Source: Flammeovirgaceae bacterium 311
GTDB lineage: Bacteria > Bacteroidota > Bacteroidia > Cytophagales > Cyclobacteriaceae
NCBI GenBank assembly: GCA_000597885.1
Contig: CP004371.1
Location: 3,798,501-3,862,500, forward strand
Length of the DNA stretch: 64,000 bases
Reading direction: 5' to 3'
Part shown: positions 8,754 to 17,241 of the stretch, piece by piece
How positions within the stretch are numbered: position 1 is the first letter of the stretch
Layout: each line of letters starts with the position of its first letter
Notes under the pieces: generated by a model
The model's input: only the letters and a program-made list of their open reading frames with translations
Databases searched by the model: none
Told to the model about the DNA's origin: nothing
Position numbers and translations under genes: made by a program

Positions 8754-9015
8754 AGTTAATCACATCCAGCAACATATCAACAACATTTTCGGCGGCGGCA
8801 GCTTTATAACCACTGTACTGGGCTGCTACTACCTCGCCGGTAATTGATTCAAAAACGATCTGACCTTTACGGATCTGCTGAGGTAAGGAATAAATCAGGA
8901 TTTCCAGCAGGTTCTTGCCTAATCCATTGCCGTAGGCGCTTTTAATTTTCCAGGTTAGCTTTTGCTCTACGGCCAGCTTATTCAGCAGGTTGATGATGGT
9001 AAATTTGTCGCTCAT
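8695..9015 (-). CDS. Small protein of unknown function
   Basis: This 106-residue, mostly alpha/beta, soluble protein begins at ATG 9015. It has no signal peptide or membrane segment and I recognise no domain. The sequence is well mixed and protein-like (DKFTIINLLNKLAVEQKLTW; ENVVDMLLDVINFEKH). Its last 59 bases overlap the start of the HTTM gene in another frame, so the two may be coupled. The overlap and the non-ATG start of HTTM leave some doubt about which boundary is right. Confidence 0.55.
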   Translation of the reverse strand: MSDKFTIINLLNKLAVEQKLTWKIKSAYGNGLGKNLLEILIYSLPQQIRKGQIVFESITGEVVAAQYSGYKAAAAENVVDMLLDVINFEKHRKAADGDLRKAVSAY

Positions 9016-9555
9016 ATCAGCTCAAAAAATAGTCGGTACTCATTATACTGTATCTACAGGGTTCAGGTTGGGCAGAATAATGTTTTTTGTGCGAAAAACT
9101 TGCTTTTTTTAATAATTACCCTAAGTGTTGCAGGTTTGAATAGATAAATCAGCTAAAGAGTTAACAGAATTACCGGTTTTTGCATGGGACCTTACCGCAG
9201 TTGCATGATCCCTTATCAGTAACTGAAATATTTCGGGGATTTGTAAATCACAGGTTCTTCTTGTTTTAGTAGGCTCTTATGTGATTGAATAATGGATAAA
9301 ACCGCCCCGGAAATTGCTGATTACGTAAGATATTATTTATAAAAAATTGCCAAATATTGTTATTTTTTCCTACATTTCGTGGGTTAAAATAGCTTTTATA
9401 CCATTTGTTGTGTTGCCTTAAAGAGCGCTGCTGCTAGCGGCAGTAATGAACACAGCTAATTCCCAGATCGTCTTACAGGAGTCAGCTTCTATAACATCAA
9501 AAGGTGAAAATTACGGGCTGTTCGATAAATTTTATAACTGATTATTGCAGCACAT
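9016..9555. other. Intergenic region, AT-rich, with a possible 31-codon frame
   Basis: These 540 bases lie between divergent genes. A short frame ATG 9446 to TGA 9541 encodes a 31-residue peptide (MNTANSQIVLQESASITSKG onward) and ends 14 bases before the TTG start of the STAS-like gene. It could be an upstream ORF or chance. No clear terminator or RNA gene was seen; the rest is AT-rich promoter-like sequence. Confidence 0.4.
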
Positions 9556-9984
9556 TTGGATATTATAATAACAGTTGGGAAAGCACAAATGCTTTTTGAT
9601 GCTTCCAGTAAGATCATCAAAATGTCTTTTATCGGCGATATGTCTGATGAAGCGTATAAAGAATTCTGGACTAAAAGCATAGACTTTGGCGAAAAGCACC
9701 AGGTTAATCGCATCATCATTGATCAGCGGCAGATTGGTAATGTTAGTTTCAATGCACGGGGCTGGGTAGTGATCAATGCTTTTCCACGTGTAAAAAAAGT
9801 ATTACCAAACAATCTGGCTGCTGCCGTACTTGGCAGCGAAAAAATTATGCAAAAAACAGGGATGCAGTATCTGTTAAAAGCATTTCGTACCCTTACCGGT
9901 TACACTGTCGAAATTTTTCCTACCCAGGAAGATGCAGTTGCCTTCCTTACTAAAACCAATAAGGTGATAGCACAGCCGGCCTAA
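9556..9984 (+). CDS. STAS/SpoIIAA-like domain protein
   Basis: This 142-residue protein has the alternating beta-alpha pattern of the SpoIIAA-like/STAS-like fold: ASSKIIKMSFIGDMSDEAYKEFW, then NRIIIDQRQIGNVSFNARGW, ending with FPTQEDAVAFL. Proteins of this kind occur in Cytophagales as stand-alone units of unknown role, possibly binding a regulator or lipid. An in-frame TAA at 9535 limits the start to TTG 9556 or ATG 9586 (or rarer codons). The first strand (IIITVGKAQMLF) is kept only with the TTG, which I chose. Confidence 0.65.
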   Translation: MDIIITVGKAQMLFDASSKIIKMSFIGDMSDEAYKEFWTKSIDFGEKHQVNRIIIDQRQIGNVSFNARGWVVINAFPRVKKVLPNNLAAAVLGSEKIMQKTGMQYLLKAFRTLTGYTVEIFPTQEDAVAFLTKTNKVIAQPA

Positions 9985-10406
9985 GGTACCGCTGCGTACT
10001 TTTGCCCTTAGCTACAATCACAACCTGATAAATTAACAGCCTACCGATATGTCTGCATCGGGAACAGCCAGCGGGTATTTAGTATATCCGCTGGCTGTTG
10101 CATTTCTAATAGGCTACTCCTGGTTATCTGCATTTATTTTTTAAAGCAGCCCACTTCATGCCGGCTAGCCTGGAAACACGCAGAGTACCTGCTGCTTAGA
10201 TGCTACCAGAAAAAGCTGGGACTGCCGGCTGGAATAATAACAAGATCACCGTTAAGCTGTTAGTACTATCTATTGCTTTAAAACCGTAAGAGCATTAGGT
10301 CAATAATAGTATAGTTTTGAACTGCATAAGGCTAAGGGGATATATGGATACAGCGCTGTTGTTTATCCATCAGGTTACCAGGCGTAAGCATCTAAATAGT
10401 AAAAGC
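9985..10406. other. Intergenic region with one hairpin
   Basis: These 422 bases hold the terminator-like hairpin at 10063-10099 and then AT-rich leader sequence before the secreted protein gene. No ORF or RNA gene is recognised. Confidence 0.5.
10063..10099 (+). terminator. Terminator-like hairpin after the STAS-like gene
   Basis: The arms AACAGCCAGCGG (10063-10074) and CCGCTGGCTGTT (10088-10099) are perfectly complementary with a 13-base loop. The following sequence is only weakly T-rich (GCATTTC), so termination efficiency is uncertain. Confidence 0.55.
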
Positions 10407-10892
10407 ATGAGCAGGTTTATATATGTATTAGGTTTTTTGTTATTGCTGGGGGCTACGCAGCAGCTAAGTGCTCAGCAATATAATACAGGGCTTGGGTTGA
10501 GACTATCACCATTCTGGGGAGTTACAGCCAAGCATTTTATCAGCAGTACAGATGCAGTAGAAGGCATTCTGCACAATCGCTGGAATGCATTTAAAATAAC
10601 AGGTTTATGGGAGCGACATGCACAGGCGTTCGATGAGCCGGGACTTTATTTTTATTATGGAGGTGGCGCTCATATTGGCGCTGCTACCGGCCGTTACTAC
10701 AACGATCGCTTCTATAACACTGGCAGAATGGTGCTGGGTTTGGATGGTATCCTGGGATTGGAGTACACTATCCAGGATCCCTCTATTCCAATAGGGGCCT
10801 CTGTTGATTGGAAACCCGCCTTTGAGTTTTCTCCTTTTGCCGGTTTCTGGGGTGGCGAGGTTGCCATTTCGGTGCGTTACCTGTTTAAATAA
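10407..10892 (+). CDS. Secreted beta-rich protein, possible small outer-membrane barrel
   Basis: I place the start at ATG 10407, where MSRFIYVLGFLLLLGATQQL forms a signal peptide ending ...LSAQ. An upstream in-frame extension to 10317 would bury the signal. The mature part (about 137 residues) alternates aromatic and small residues (TGLGLRLSPFWGVTAKHF; AGFWGGEVAISVRYLFK). It ends in a beta-strand with a terminal aromatic (FK), as in outer-membrane barrels. GLEYTIQDPSIPIGASVDWKP resembles the barrel-type DUF3575/porin-like proteins of Bacteroidota. Function is unknown. Confidence 0.75.
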   Translation: MSRFIYVLGFLLLLGATQQLSAQQYNTGLGLRLSPFWGVTAKHFISSTDAVEGILHNRWNAFKITGLWERHAQAFDEPGLYFYYGGGAHIGAATGRYYNDRFYNTGRMVLGLDGILGLEYTIQDPSIPIGASVDWKPAFEFSPFAGFWGGEVAISVRYLFK

Positions 10893-11055
10893 CAGCAGTA
10901 TGCGCTGCTAATTATTTCTTACCTGCCAGCTTGTATGTAAGCGCAATGGGTAATTATTTTACAGCCGCTTAGTCTCTTTAACGCTGCGCTGGCAGGGAGT
11001 TTATTTTTGGAATAAGCAAGCATTGATTTGAGCATACACACACGTAGGTAACTAT

Positions 11056-11658
11056 ATGAAACGCACCAGGTCTGAAGCCGATGAAACGCGCAGGCGCTTG
11101 TTAGAGGCAGGTTTATCGGTATTTTTAGAGCGTGGCTTCGATAAGGCCAGCCTGGAAGAAATTGCCCAGCGGGTAGACATGACACGTGGTGCGGTATACT
11201 GGCATTTTAAGGATAAACTGGCGCTTTTCGAGGAATTGGTGGAGCAGCGTTTAGGGCCTGCCCGGGAGCAGGTGGAAAGCCTGCTGAAAGATGAGGAGAT
11301 ACCACCCCTGCAAAACATAACTTCTTTCATGAAAACTGTTTTGCACCTGCTGGCAGAAGATGAAGACTACAGAACAGGCCAGCAACTGCTAAATAAATGC
11401 TGTACTGCTGTGCCTGAGGTTAGCTCCCGCTATTCCTTATGGCAGGAACAGTATTTGTCGGAGCTTGAGCAGCTCTACTGGCAGGCGCAGGCCGACAGAG
11501 CCGTGATGGCACATGTAAACCCGCGATACCTGGCTACTTTTACACTTTCGGTGGTAAACGGCATTAGCAGACATATGCTGGAGAGCGATGATTCTGTGGC
11601 TGAAAAGCGACGCATGGCAGATCAGATGGTGTTTCTGTTTATGCGCAGCCTGCAATAG
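11056..11658 (+). CDS. TetR/AcrR family transcriptional regulator
   Basis: This 200-residue protein has a classic TetR N-terminus: DETRRRLLEAGLSVFLERGF, then ASLEEIAQRVDMTRGAVYWHF, the DNA-recognition helix of AcrR-like regulators. The C-terminal half resembles the AcrR ligand-binding domain and would bind a hydrophobic effector. No efflux operon is adjacent, so the target is not evident. An intrinsic terminator follows the gene. No clear palindromic operator was found upstream. Confidence 0.93.
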   Translation: MKRTRSEADETRRRLLEAGLSVFLERGFDKASLEEIAQRVDMTRGAVYWHFKDKLALFEELVEQRLGPAREQVESLLKDEEIPPLQNITSFMKTVLHLLAEDEDYRTGQQLLNKCCTAVPEVSSRYSLWQEQYLSELEQLYWQAQADRAVMAHVNPRYLATFTLSVVNGISRHMLESDDSVAEKRRMADQMVFLFMRSLQ

Positions 11659-11678
11659 CAGAGTAGTCTGCAATAAAA

Positions 11679-11705
11679 AAGCGCTCCCTTCTAAAAGGAG
11701 CGCTT
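11679..11705. terminator. Intrinsic terminator between convergent genes
   Basis: The arms AAGCGCTCC (11679-11687) and GGAGCGCTT (11697-11705) have a 9-base loop. An A-run lies on the left side (11675-11680), giving a T-run for minus-strand transcripts. It can serve the converging SPOR-like gene and perhaps also the TetR gene. Confidence 0.75.
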
Positions 11706-11758
11706 GCGCGTAATCGTTGATCAAAATGTGCAGAACAAGTTTTTGCAGGGAGTAATTA

Positions 11759-12367
11759 CTAGATCACGCCTTCCAGTACATCTTTTAATGGAACACGTTG
11801 CCCGTCTTTATAAGCTACGATCCAGGCATCTTTCACGCCCATTTCGCGCAGGTATTTTTTAAACTTATCGGCCTCCCAGTAATCGGTAAAGGTACCAAGG
11901 GTGTAGCGCTGAGTAGTATTATCTACTTCGCCATCAAAGCTGCCGTTGTTTTCAAAATATTTGGTCAGGTCTTTATTGCGGAAAGCACCAATCTGCACTT
12001 TGAAGGCTACGCCTTTCACCACGCGGGTGCTTTTTCCGCTGATGTCCATGTTATTGGCTTCCTGCGCCTGGCTTGCTTTAGCCTCTGCCAGTTGGTTTTG
12101 CAGGTCTTTCATTTCGCTTTTCAGGCGATCTGCCTCAGTGGTTTTTTCGTTTGCCCGGGCCTGCAGGCTGCTTACCTGTGAGTTAAGGCTGGCTACCTGG
12201 CTCTCGAAGCTTTCCTTTTCTTCCACCAGTTTCTTGAAAGCCTCTACATCAAGGTCTTTCATTTGCTTCTTCCACTCTTTCTTTTCTTTCTTGGAAAGCT
12301 GGGCGCTGGCGTTATAGGAGAGGCCGAAACACAGCAATACAACAACGGCTAATACTGCTTTTTTCAT
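11759..12367 (-). CDS. Secreted coiled-coil protein with C-terminal SPOR-like domain
   Basis: The start is ATG 12367: MKKAVLAVVVLLCFGLSYNA is a signal peptide ending ASAQ. An upstream ATG at 12421 would add an unlikely 18 residues. After the signal come a Lys-rich segment and a long heptad coiled coil (about 50-110: SQVASLNSQVSSLQARANEK). The C-terminal domain is SPOR-like, with FKVQIGAFRNKDLTKYF and LGTFTDYWEADKFKKYLREMG. SPOR domains bind denuded peptidoglycan glycan, so the protein is probably periplasmic and associated with the cell wall. Its exact partner is unknown. Confidence 0.82.
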   Translation of the reverse strand: MKKAVLAVVVLLCFGLSYNASAQLSKKEKKEWKKQMKDLDVEAFKKLVEEKESFESQVASLNSQVSSLQARANEKTTEADRLKSEMKDLQNQLAEAKASQAQEANNMDISGKSTRVVKGVAFKVQIGAFRNKDLTKYFENNGSFDGEVDNTTQRYTLGTFTDYWEADKFKKYLREMGVKDAWIVAYKDGQRVPLKDVLEGVI

Positions 12368-12493
12368 GTTTATTTCTACAGTTAAGTTACAAAGGCTATT
12401 AATAAGGCATGCAAAGTACAAAATCAGAACAATACATTTAATTAACTAGATATGAAGAACTTGGCGCATGTAAGCTTTGGCTGTAAAATACAA

Positions 12494-12523
12494 AAAACCG
12501 GCGGTTAGCTGCCGCCGGTTTTT
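12494..12523. terminator. Strong intrinsic terminator after fumC
   Basis: The 11-bp perfect stem AAAACCGGCGG (12494-12504)/CCGCCGGTTTT (12512-12522) has a 7-base loop. A-runs and T-runs on both sides make it usable in both directions. It lies just downstream of the minus-strand fumC stop and upstream of the SPOR-like gene start. Confidence 0.88.
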
Positions 12524-12543
12524 ATATGTTGCTGTACTTTCTT

Positions 12544-13947
12544 TTATTTTTTTAAACTGCCAATCATATCTTCCGGCCGTACCCACTCATCAAACTGTTC
12601 ATTTGTGAGCAATCCCAGATCCAGGGCAGCCTGTCGCAGGGTGCTGCCTTCCTTATGAGCCTTTTTGGCTATTTTAGCGGCATTATCATAGCCAATGTGT
12701 GTATTTAGGGCTGTAACCAACATCAAAGAGTTCTCCAGATGCATTTTAATACGCTCTTTATTCGCCTCAATACCCACTGCAGCATGGTCGTTAAACGACT
12801 GACAGGCATCGCCCAGCAGTCGGGCAGCCGTTAAGAGGTTGTAAATCATGAGTGGTTTAAACACATTGAGCTCAAAGTGACCGTTCATGCCGCCAATGCT
12901 CACGGCAACATCGCAGCCCAGCACCTGGGCACAAACCATGGTAAGCGCTTCAGATTGCGTAGGGTTTACTTTACCCGGCATAATGGAGGAGCCCGGCTCG
13001 TTTTCCGGAATGGTAATTTCACCAATGCCACTGCGGGGGCCACTGGCCAGCATGCGAATGTCGTTGCCTATTTTCATCAGGCTAACGGCCAGCTGTTTCA
13101 GGGCACCCATGCTTTCTACAACGGCATCGTGGGCGGCAAGGCTCTCAAATTTATTTTCGGCCGTGCGGAAGGGGTGGCCGGTAAGCTCGGCAATCTTTTG
13201 GGCTACTGCCACATCGTACCCTTCAGGGGTATTAAGGCCGGTACCAACGGCGGTACCTCCCAGGGCCAGCTCGCTGAGGTGGTCCAGGGTATTGCGCAGG
13301 GCCTTCAGGCCATGATCAAGCTGGCTTACATAGCCGCTAAACTCCTGGCCCAGGGTAAGGGGAGTGGCATCCATAAAGTGGGTGCGGCCAATCTTTACCA
13401 CCTCCATAAAAGTATCTGCCTTTTCCTTAAGGGTATTGCGCAGGGCCTCCACACGCGGAATGGTATATTCTACCAGCATTTTGTAGCCGGCAATGTGCAT
13501 GGCTGTCGGGAAGGTATCGTTACTGCTCTGCGACTTGTTTACATCGTCGTTGGGGTGTATGCTCTTTTTCTCATCATCGAGCTTGCCTCCGCCTTTTACG
13601 TGGGCCCTGTTTGCAACAACTTCGTTCACATTCATATTGCTCTGGGTACCCGAGCCGGTTTGCCAGATCTTGAGCGGAAACTCATCATCAAGCTCTCCCC
13701 GCAGAATTTCTTCGCATACATCTGCTATTTTTTGGGCTTTTTCCTGCGAGAGCACACCCAGATCGGCATTGGTAAGGGCGGCAGCTTTTTTCAGATAGGC
13801 AAAAGCGTATATAATTTCAATAGGCATTTTCATGGTTTCGCCACCAATCTCGAAGTGGTGCAGCGAGCGCTGGGTCTGCGCTCCCCAATACTTATCGGCG
13901 GGTACCTCTATAGGACCCATTGTGTCGCGTTCGGAGCGGTATTGCAT
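12544..13947 (-). CDS. fumC: Class II fumarate hydratase
   Basis: The 467-residue enzyme reversibly hydrates fumarate to malate in the TCA cycle. The superfamily signature [15 protein letters not shown] is intact, including the catalytic Ser in the flexible loop. [33 protein letters not shown] and [19 protein letters not shown] are the other conserved substrate-site blocks. The length is that of class II tetrameric fumarases. Aspartase and argininosuccinate lyase are relatives, but [14 protein letters not shown] fits FumC. It is transcribed alone, with its own terminator. Confidence 0.96.
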   Translation of the reverse strand: MQYRSERDTMGPIEVPADKYWGAQTQRSLHHFEIGGETMKMPIEIIYAFAYLKKAAALTNADLGVLSQEKAQKIADVCEEILRGELDDEFPLKIWQTGSGTQSNMNVNEVVANRAHVKGGGKLDDEKKSIHPNDDVNKSQSSNDTFPTAMHIAGYKMLVEYTIPRVEALRNTLKEKADTFMEVVKIGRTHFMDATPLTLGQEFSGYVSQLDHGLKALRNTLDHLSELALGGTAVGTGLNTPEGYDVAVAQKIAELTGHPFRTAENKFESLAAHDAVVESMGALKQLAVSLMKIGNDIRMLASGPRSGIGEITIPENEPGSSIMPGKVNPTQSEALTMVCAQVLGCDVAVSIGGMNGHFELNVFKPLMIYNLLTAARLLGDACQSFNDHAAVGIEANKERIKMHLENSLMLVTALNTHIGYDNAAKIAKKAHKEGSTLRQAALDLGLLTNEQFDEWVRPEDMIGSLKK

Positions 13948-14177
13948 AAGATTAAAGCGTTTATATGTAAGTAAAGAGTAATTGATACTATTTAGTAAGC
14001 CTGAAAGCAGTGCTTATGGTTATCAGAATTTAGCTTTAGGGGGTAATTTGTCCCTTATAGAAAAGCCGGAAACTGATTCCCGAATTCTGTTTCAATACTA
14101 AATACACAACGCGCAATACCAAAATCTAAAACGCAAAAAATAAAAAATTGAGGGGTATTAAAGGGGGGAGGGGTACC

Positions 14178-14546
14178 TTATTCTTCTTCGCGGTGCACCG
14201 TTGCGGGAGAGAAAGCCGGCAGGCATACCGAGATGTATTCGTTTTCTTCGCTGTAAGGGTTGCTGTAGCGAATGCGAACACCACCCCTGATCAGGATGGA
14301 TTCTCCGGCTTTAAGTTCTACTGTTTCGCCATCTATTTCAATTTGCTTGCGCCCCCTGAGCATAAGGGTAACTTCATCGAATTCGGGCGTCTGGTGCGGT
14401 TCGCTCCAGCCGGGAGGGGCCACCATGCGGGCTACACTAAACCGCTGCTCGCCGGTAGTAGCCCGGCCAAAATGCTCCAGTATAAGCTTATTGCCCGGAA
14501 CCGGTACCTGAAAGGGGTTGGTCTGTAAAATGTAGTTTTTTGCCAT
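14178..14546 (-). CDS. Cupin domain protein
   Basis: This 122-residue single-domain cupin has PGWSEPHQTPEFDEVTLMLRG as motif 1 (His and Glu/Asp metal-ligand candidates) and VELKAGESILIRGGVRIRYSN as motif 2. It lacks an obvious second motif His, so metal binding is uncertain. Such cupins are either small enzymes or sugar/metabolite sensors. The gene starts 3 bases after the PAS kinase stop and is almost certainly co-transcribed with it. Confidence 0.82.
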   Translation of the reverse strand: MAKNYILQTNPFQVPVPGNKLILEHFGRATTGEQRFSVARMVAPPGWSEPHQTPEFDEVTLMLRGRKQIEIDGETVELKAGESILIRGGVRIRYSNPYSEENEYISVCLPAFSPATVHREEE

Positions 14547-14549
14547 ACC

Positions 14550-16169
14550 CTAAGATAATCCCTGGGGTGATAGTTTTTTTATCTTAGTGCCCGGGTTTTC
14601 TTCGGGTAATTTAAGCGGGTGGTTATGGCGGCCGCTCTTGCTTACTTTGTTGGGCAGGCTAAAGTAAAAAGTGGCGCCCTCGCCAGGCTTGGACTCTGCC
14701 CATATTTTGCCCTCGTGCCGTTCAATAATACGTTTAACGGTAGACAGGCCTACACCGGTGCCTTCGAAGTTGGTGCCTGTATACAGGCGTTTGAAAGGCA
14801 TGAAAAGTTTATCGGCCTCCGACATATCAAAGCCTACGCCATTATCGCGTACATAGCAAAGGGTGAAACCATCATCCTCATGAGTACCAACCTGTACCTC
14901 CGCATCGGGATTTTTAGAGCTGTATTTGGCAGCATTTGTCAGCAGGTTCTGCATTACAGAATGCATCAGCGTTTTATCGCCCCATACATACATATTTGGG
15001 GCGATGCTGAATTTTACACTTCTTTTGGTTGGGGTAATATTTTCCAGCACCTGTTTGCAGAGCGCTGTTAAATCTATTTTTGTATACGTAAGCTCGGTTT
15101 GCCCGATTTTACCCAGGTTCAGCAGGTGGCTTACCAATTCCGTAAGCTTCTCGCTCGATTGCACAATGAGCTGAAGCAGGTAACGGTCTTTATCAGAAAT
15201 CTGGCTTTCGTTGCTGATGAGCAGCAGGGAAGCCAGCCCGCTGATACGCCCCAGCGGACTTTTCAGGTCGTGAGAAACAGCATAGGTAAAGGCTTCCAGC
15301 TCCTCGTTTACCTTTCTGAGCTCCTGCAGGGTTTTCTGTAATTTTTGCTCGGCTAATACTTTATCAGTAATATCCGAATTTACAGCAATGGCGCCAATAA
15401 TTTTGCTCTCGAGGTACACTGGGGCAGCGGCACAGCGTACATAAACATCCTTGCCTGTTTTCAGGTGCGTAATAATGATTTCCTGAACCACGCGTTCGCC
15501 CCGCAGTGCCCTGGAGAAAGGATCTTCAGAAACAGGGATTGGATTTTTAGTATCGGCGTAGCGGGCGTTCAGTTTGCTGAAAATTACTTCTACCTGCCCC
15601 TGTACGTCTCTGGCTGTGTTGCAGCCAAGCATCTCCAGGGCGGGCCGGTTTACTTTATAAATTCCACTCTGGTTACCCATGTACACGCCATCGGGAATAC
15701 TATCTAATACGGCCTCCTGCTCTTGTGTGGAATAGGAGAGGGCATGTAAGGTTTCCTGCAATTTATTTCCGGCAATAACACGTTCCGTGATATCTGTTAA
15801 GATAATAATGATGCCTGTAACCTGGTCGTTTTCCAAAATAGGGGCTGCTGCACAACGGCTGAAGATAGGCAACCCTGTTTCATGATTGGTATGTCTAAGC
15901 TCTGTTACAACACGCTGACCCCGTAATGCTTCAGAAAAGGGCCCTTCGCCTGGAATTACCTTTTCGTTGGTTTCCAGGTAACGAAAATTAAAGGCTTTAA
16001 CAAAGGCAACTATGCTATCGGGAATGTCTTTTTCGCTGATCAGGCCCATCATATGCAGCGCCTGATCATTTAAACGCTTAATTCCTTTTGTATCTCCTAT
16101 AAAGACAGCATCCGGCAAGCTGTTAAGTAATGCATCTATATTTTGATTATAAAAAATATGCTGTTCCAA
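14550..16169 (-). CDS. Soluble hybrid PAS-PAS sensor histidine kinase
   Basis: The 539-residue protein has two PAS domains (about 8-125 and 150-275, each opening LLNSLPDAVFIGD / VLDSIPDGVYMGN and ending with a PAC-like DIT segment). A coiled coil leads to a HisKA box (YAVSHDLKSPLGRISGLA, His near 300) and a HATPase_c domain with N box QNLLTNAAKYSS, G1 RDNGVGFD and G2 GTGVGLSTVKRII. No membrane segment is found, so the signal is cytoplasmic. The start is TTG at 16169, with no early in-frame ATG. No response regulator is adjacent; the nearest receiver gene is at 23617. Co-transcription with the cupin suggests the cupin may supply or bind the signal. Confidence 0.9.
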   Translation of the reverse strand: MEQHIFYNQNIDALLNSLPDAVFIGDTKGIKRLNDQALHMMGLISEKDIPDSIVAFVKAFNFRYLETNEKVIPGEGPFSEALRGQRVVTELRHTNHETGLPIFSRCAAAPILENDQVTGIIIILTDITERVIAGNKLQETLHALSYSTQEQEAVLDSIPDGVYMGNQSGIYKVNRPALEMLGCNTARDVQGQVEVIFSKLNARYADTKNPIPVSEDPFSRALRGERVVQEIIITHLKTGKDVYVRCAAAPVYLESKIIGAIAVNSDITDKVLAEQKLQKTLQELRKVNEELEAFTYAVSHDLKSPLGRISGLASLLLISNESQISDKDRYLLQLIVQSSEKLTELVSHLLNLGKIGQTELTYTKIDLTALCKQVLENITPTKRSVKFSIAPNMYVWGDKTLMHSVMQNLLTNAAKYSSKNPDAEVQVGTHEDDGFTLCYVRDNGVGFDMSEADKLFMPFKRLYTGTNFEGTGVGLSTVKRIIERHEGKIWAESKPGEGATFYFSLPNKVSKSGRHNHPLKLPEENPGTKIKKLSPQGLS

Positions 16170-16266
16170 AATAAAGGTCGTTTCGAATTATATATTAATC
16201 GTTAGTATTTGCTTTTTGTTACGTAGCGCCTGGTCTTGCGCATGTAATAAATCAATACAAAAAGCG

Positions 16267-17064
16267 TCAATAACTGGACCATCCAAAAGCCAGCTTATCT
16301 TTATGAAGCCGGCATTGGTGCAGGTGAGCAATCCCTGCATCGCCAAACATATAGGGGAGGTGATGATCAGAATCAATCTGGAAGATCATCTGCATTTGAA
16401 TGCCGCATTCCGGGCATTGAGGATATTCCACCCCCTGCACCCAGTAGGGCCATCCGCCCAGCTTATCTGCTGCTTTTGGAACGGTATTCTCATTATTTTC
16501 CAGCTCCTCTACCTCCTGTTCGGAAAGTCCGGCCTCACCCAGCTGCATTTCATGCCAGTCGGGGTAGTCCTCGTTCCCTATCCAGTCGGTTACCAGCCGC
16601 ACCGGGAATTGCCCCGGAATATTCTTAGCGGGTAGGGTAACCTCAGTACTGGGAATTACCACTGTTCTTGCCAGCTGGCTTTTTGCAAATGGCTGCCATG
16701 CCTGGCACTCAATTTCGCAGTGGGGGTGCTGATTGGTACAGTAAAACAACTGCACGAGCTTATCAGGCTCCAGGTCCAGGTCGCAATCATCAGGGAGTGT
16801 TGACGGGTTCAGCTGCAAAAACAGGGTTAGCGGCTGCTGACAGTTACTGCATTGGGGATAGTTTTCTCCCGGTGCCAGGTAGGCAGTGCCGCCAATTTTA
16901 GTAGCCAGGGCTTCATCATCCACATCTTCTTCCACAAATGGCATCCAGGTGGTGCGCTTATAAGGCGCTATTTTATCAGACAAAGAGGATTTTACGCTGC
17001 CAGAATCTGCATCAGGCTGCTTGTTTTCATCAAATATCCCTAAGAACTTATCAAATAATCCCAT
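16267..17064 (-). CDS. DUF1963 (YwqG-like) protein with paired CxxC motifs
   Basis: The 265-residue soluble protein shows two related halves, each with a YPQC-x2-C motif: NYPQCSNCQQPL (near 77) and EYPQCPECGIQMQMIFQID (near 210). GGTAYLAPGENYPQC and GGWPYWVQGVEYPQC are the paired DUF1963 repeats. The Cys pairs could bind a zinc ion. YwqG-family proteins are uncharacterised. It is divergent from the DUF3857 gene across 177 bases and 97 bases upstream of the kinase gene. Confidence 0.82.
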   Translation of the reverse strand: MGLFDKFLGIFDENKQPDADSGSVKSSLSDKIAPYKRTTWMPFVEEDVDDEALATKIGGTAYLAPGENYPQCSNCQQPLTLFLQLNPSTLPDDCDLDLEPDKLVQLFYCTNQHPHCEIECQAWQPFAKSQLARTVVIPSTEVTLPAKNIPGQFPVRLVTDWIGNEDYPDWHEMQLGEAGLSEQEVEELENNENTVPKAADKLGGWPYWVQGVEYPQCPECGIQMQMIFQIDSDHHLPYMFGDAGIAHLHQCRLHKDKLAFGWSSY

Positions 17065-17241
17065 CCTTTTAGCTTGACCGTTAAGTCTTTATACGAAAGA
17101 AATAAAAGTTAGGTAGCAGAAAACAATTAAAGTTTTTTTAACCTAAGATATTACATATGTTGTTATATTAGGTGATAGAAGCCAGCAAAAGCCATAACTT
17201 TATTCTCTCTAACACCGGCAATAATTCTAACCAAAGAAGCT

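Noticed and set aside
12877-13974. 365-codon plus-strand frame across fumC
   Set aside because: It is the antisense shadow of a clear fumarase gene.
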